DNA from: an uncultured Alistipes sp.
Lineage (GTDB): Bacteria; Bacteroidota; Bacteroidia; Bacteroidales; Rikenellaceae
Direction: 5' to 3'
DNA length: 9,300 nucleotides
Assembly: GCA_934754975.1 (NCBI GenBank)
Contig: CAKVKI010000093.1
Span: 1 to 9,300, forward strand
Shown: positions 8,009-9,300 of the stretch, in pieces
How the letters are laid out: each line of letters opens with the position of its first letter
Numbering within the stretch: the first letter of the stretch is position 1
Translations under genes and position numbers: made by a program
The notes under the pieces: model-generated
What the model saw: only the letters and a program-made list of their open reading frames with translations
Databases searched by the model: none
What the model was told of the DNA's origin: nothing

Positions 8009-9198
8009 AAAACGCCGTTATCGCCATAGCCGGACTATTCGGCCTGCTTCTGCCCTCCTGCGGCGGGGACGGGAACGAAAACCCGCCGTCGCCCGCGCCG
8101 GGACGCGAACCGGAGGGAACAGACCGCATTTCCATTTTCAGGAATGCATACGATCCCGCCGCGGACCTGACGCGCATCGAACCGGAACACGCCGTAATTT
8201 ACATGCCGTCCGGCGACTGGAGCTATTCCCACCACCCCTCGGTCGCCTATTTTCAAGGCGCCTTTTATGCCGTCTATTCGAACGGCATGCAGGGCGAAGA
8301 CGAACCGGGGCAGCGGGTGATGATCGCCTCCAGCCGGGACTTCGTCCGCTGGAGCGCGCCGCAGCTCCTCGCGGAACCGTCCGACGGCGATTACGGCACC
8401 AGGAAAATCCTCACTCCGGGCGGCATCCGGGTCTGCGAGGGCAGGCTGACGGTCTATTACACGGAAAACGACAACGACGGCGCGAGCAACGCCCGGCTGA
8501 ATCCGCAGCTCTACGCCGTGACATCGCCCGACGGCAGGACATGGACGCAGCCCATATCGCTCGGGCTGGCCATATTCCCCAGCCACGCCCCGCTGCGGCT
8601 CTCGACCGGGCGGCTGGCGATGACCTGCAACCGGGCGTTCTATTACTCCGACGATCCGGCGGGACTGCGCGGCTGGCATAAATGCGGCACGGCGGCGCAG
8701 GAGCAGACCGGGCAGGTCACCTTCGAACAGGTCCGGCCCTCATTGTGCGAAGGCGAGCTGTTCGAGCATGCCGACGGCACGCTGTACTGCCTTTTCCGAA
8801 ATTCGTCCACGCCCTACGACGGCTATCTATGGCAGGCGCAAAGTTACGACGGCGGGCGCAACTGGACCATGCCCGTACGCAGTGATTTTTCGGACAACAA
8901 CACCAAGTCGTTTTTCTGCACCCTTCCCGACGGACGCTATCTCTACATCGGCACGCCCGACAACACCCGCCAGGGAACCCGCCATCCGCTGGTGCTGGCA
9001 CTCTCCGAAGACGGGTTCAATTACGACAAATGCTACATCCTCTCCGACGACCGCTATACCCGGCAATACGAAGGACGCTGGAAAAGCGGCGATTACGGCT
9101 ATCCGTTCGCCTACATCCGCGAAGGCTGGATTTACGTCATAGTTTCCCGCCAGAAAGAGCGGATGGACGCCCTGAAATGTAAAATCTCCGACCTAAGA
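6941..9198. repeat. tandem gene duplication (copies A and B of the propeller gene)
   Basis: The mature parts of the two propeller genes (about 6941-8005 and 8134-9198) are collinear without major insertions, evidence of an ancestral tandem duplication. Most of the match is at protein level, with synonymous positions largely diverged. A few short blocks are still identical in DNA, such as the 25-nt stretch at 7262-7286 and 8458-8482 encoding TENDNDG. The duplication is therefore not recent, or it is a pair acquired together. The signal peptide regions are unrelated. Confidence 0.85.
8005..8008 (+). other. ATGA stop/start overlap (copy A to copy B)
   Basis: The TGA stop of propeller copy A (8006-8008) shares bases with the ATG of copy B (8005-8007). 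This arrangement typically gives translational coupling, so the two paralogs are likely made in linked amounts. No Shine-Dalgarno-like sequence is visible ahead of the start. Confidence 0.85.
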
Positions 9199-9201
9199 TG
9201 A
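8005..9201 (+). CDS. sialidase-like (BNR) beta-propeller lipoprotein, copy B
   Basis: A 398-residue paralog of the preceding gene, collinear with it from about residue 44 to the end; by eye more than half of aligned residues are identical. Unlike copy A, it starts with a lipoprotein-type signal (LLPSC, Cys19), then GGDGNEN and a Pro-rich linker (27-38), an acidic/flexible start that in Bacteroidota fits export to the cell surface. Asp boxes: SYDGGRNW (280-287, canonical) and TSPDGRTW (173-180, degenerate). Shared conserved blocks: YSHHPSV (74-80), GQR (102-104), KILTPGG (134-140), YYTENDNDG (151-159), SLCEG (246-250), DNNTKSFF (297-304), GDYGYP (362-367). His76-His77-Pro78 stands in place of the GH33 Arg-Ile-Pro. 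The ATG overlaps the copy A stop, indicating coupled translation. A surface-acting counterpart of copy A is inferred; an enzymatically inactive glycan-binding role is also possible. Confidence 0.92.
   Translation: MKNAVIAIAGLFGLLLPSCGGDGNENPPSPAPGREPEGTDRISIFRNAYDPAADLTRIEPEHAVIYMPSGDWSYSHHPSVAYFQGAFYAVYSNGMQGEDEPGQRVMIASSRDFVRWSAPQLLAEPSDGDYGTRKILTPGGIRVCEGRLTVYYTENDNDGASNARLNPQLYAVTSPDGRTWTQPISLGLAIFPSHAPLRLSTGRLAMTCNRAFYYSDDPAGLRGWHKCGTAAQEQTGQVTFEQVRPSLCEGELFEHADGTLYCLFRNSSTPYDGYLWQAQSYDGGRNWTMPVRSDFSDNNTKSFFCTLPDGRYLYIGTPDNTRQGTRHPLVLALSEDGFNYDKCYILSDDRYTRQYEGRWKSGDYGYPFAYIREGWIYVIVSRQKERMDALKCKISDLR
9198..9201 (+). other. ATGA stop/start overlap (copy B to esterase)
   Basis: The TGA stop of propeller copy B (9199-9201) shares bases with the ATG of the esterase-family gene (9198-9200). 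This repeats the coupling seen one gene earlier and ties the esterase to the same transcript. Confidence 0.8.
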
Positions 9202-9300
9202 AAACCAAATACTTATTAGCGCTACTGCTGCTTGCCCTCCTCCCGCTTCCGCTGACGGCCGGAATCCGGCTGCCGGCCGTTATCGGGGACAACATGGTAC
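9198..9300 (+). CDS. sialate O-acetylesterase-family protein, N-terminus only
   Basis: The first 34 codons of a gene that runs off the right edge. Residues 1-21 form a strongly hydrophobic Sec signal peptide (MKTKYLLALLLLALLPLPLT, then A21), probably cleaved by signal peptidase I before Gly22, with no lipobox. The mature start IRLPAVIGDNMV matches the N-terminus typical of Bacteroidota sialate O-acetylesterase-family (SASA/SGNH-type) proteins, which usually read LP.LF.DNMVLQ. These enzymes remove acetyl groups from sugars; many family members in PULs act on plant or other acetylated glycans rather than sialic acid, so the name does not fix the substrate. The ATG overlaps the preceding stop (ATGA), placing it in the same operon. 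The catalytic Ser and His lie outside the window, so the call rests on the N-terminal motif and context only. Confidence 0.78.
   Translation, partial: MKTKYLLALLLLALLPLPLTAGIRLPAVIGDNMV

Noticed and set aside
7262..8482. Short direct DNA repeats between the two propeller genes as a mobile-element signature
   Set aside because: The identical blocks lie in conserved coding positions of paralogs and have no inverted ends or transposase nearby.

Overview
The window is GC-rich, densely coding and uses the + strand only. It looks like the interior of a polysaccharide utilization locus (PUL) from a Bacteroidota genome. The evidence is an adjacent SusC/SusD pair with textbook motifs, lipoprotein signal peptides on several products, very short intergenic gaps and no Shine-Dalgarno-like AGGAGG ahead of the starts. 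The high GC and codon choice are more like Alistipes/Rikenellaceae than classical low-GC Bacteroides, but that genus-level guess is inference.

Layout, all on the + strand: (1) a susC-type TonB-dependent outer-membrane transporter, 1-2847, whose 5' end lies outside the window; (2) its susD-type surface glycan-binding lipoprotein, 2859-4421; (3) a small single-domain lipoprotein resembling DUF5017/PKD-type glycan-binding modules, 4442-4855; (4) a fusion of a formylglycine-generating-enzyme (FGE/SUMF1)-like domain and a BNR/Asp-box sialidase-like beta-propeller, 4868-6844; (5) and (6) two tandem paralogous sialidase-like propeller proteins, 6857-8008 and 8005-9201; (7) the first 34 codons of a probable sialate O-acetylesterase-family gene, from 9198 into the right edge. 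Gaps are 11, 20, 12 and 12 nt, followed by two 4-nt ATGA stop/start overlaps. No internal promoter, terminator, RNA gene, CRISPR, insertion sequence or gene-free stretch over 300 nt was seen, so this is most simply one operon.

A plausible joint role: surface lipoproteins (SusD, the small lipoprotein, probably the second propeller) bind and trim a glycan, SusC imports the products, and periplasmic proteins (the first propeller, the FGE-propeller fusion, the esterase) finish the job. Sialidase-like plus sialate-esterase-like genes suggest a decorated or acetylated acidic host glycan at first sight. However, all three propellers carry His-x-Pro where true GH33 sialidases have the Arg-Ile-Pro motif, and the FGE-like domain lacks both catalytic cysteines. 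The real substrate and chemistry are therefore open, and these two deviations are the most interesting points in the window.
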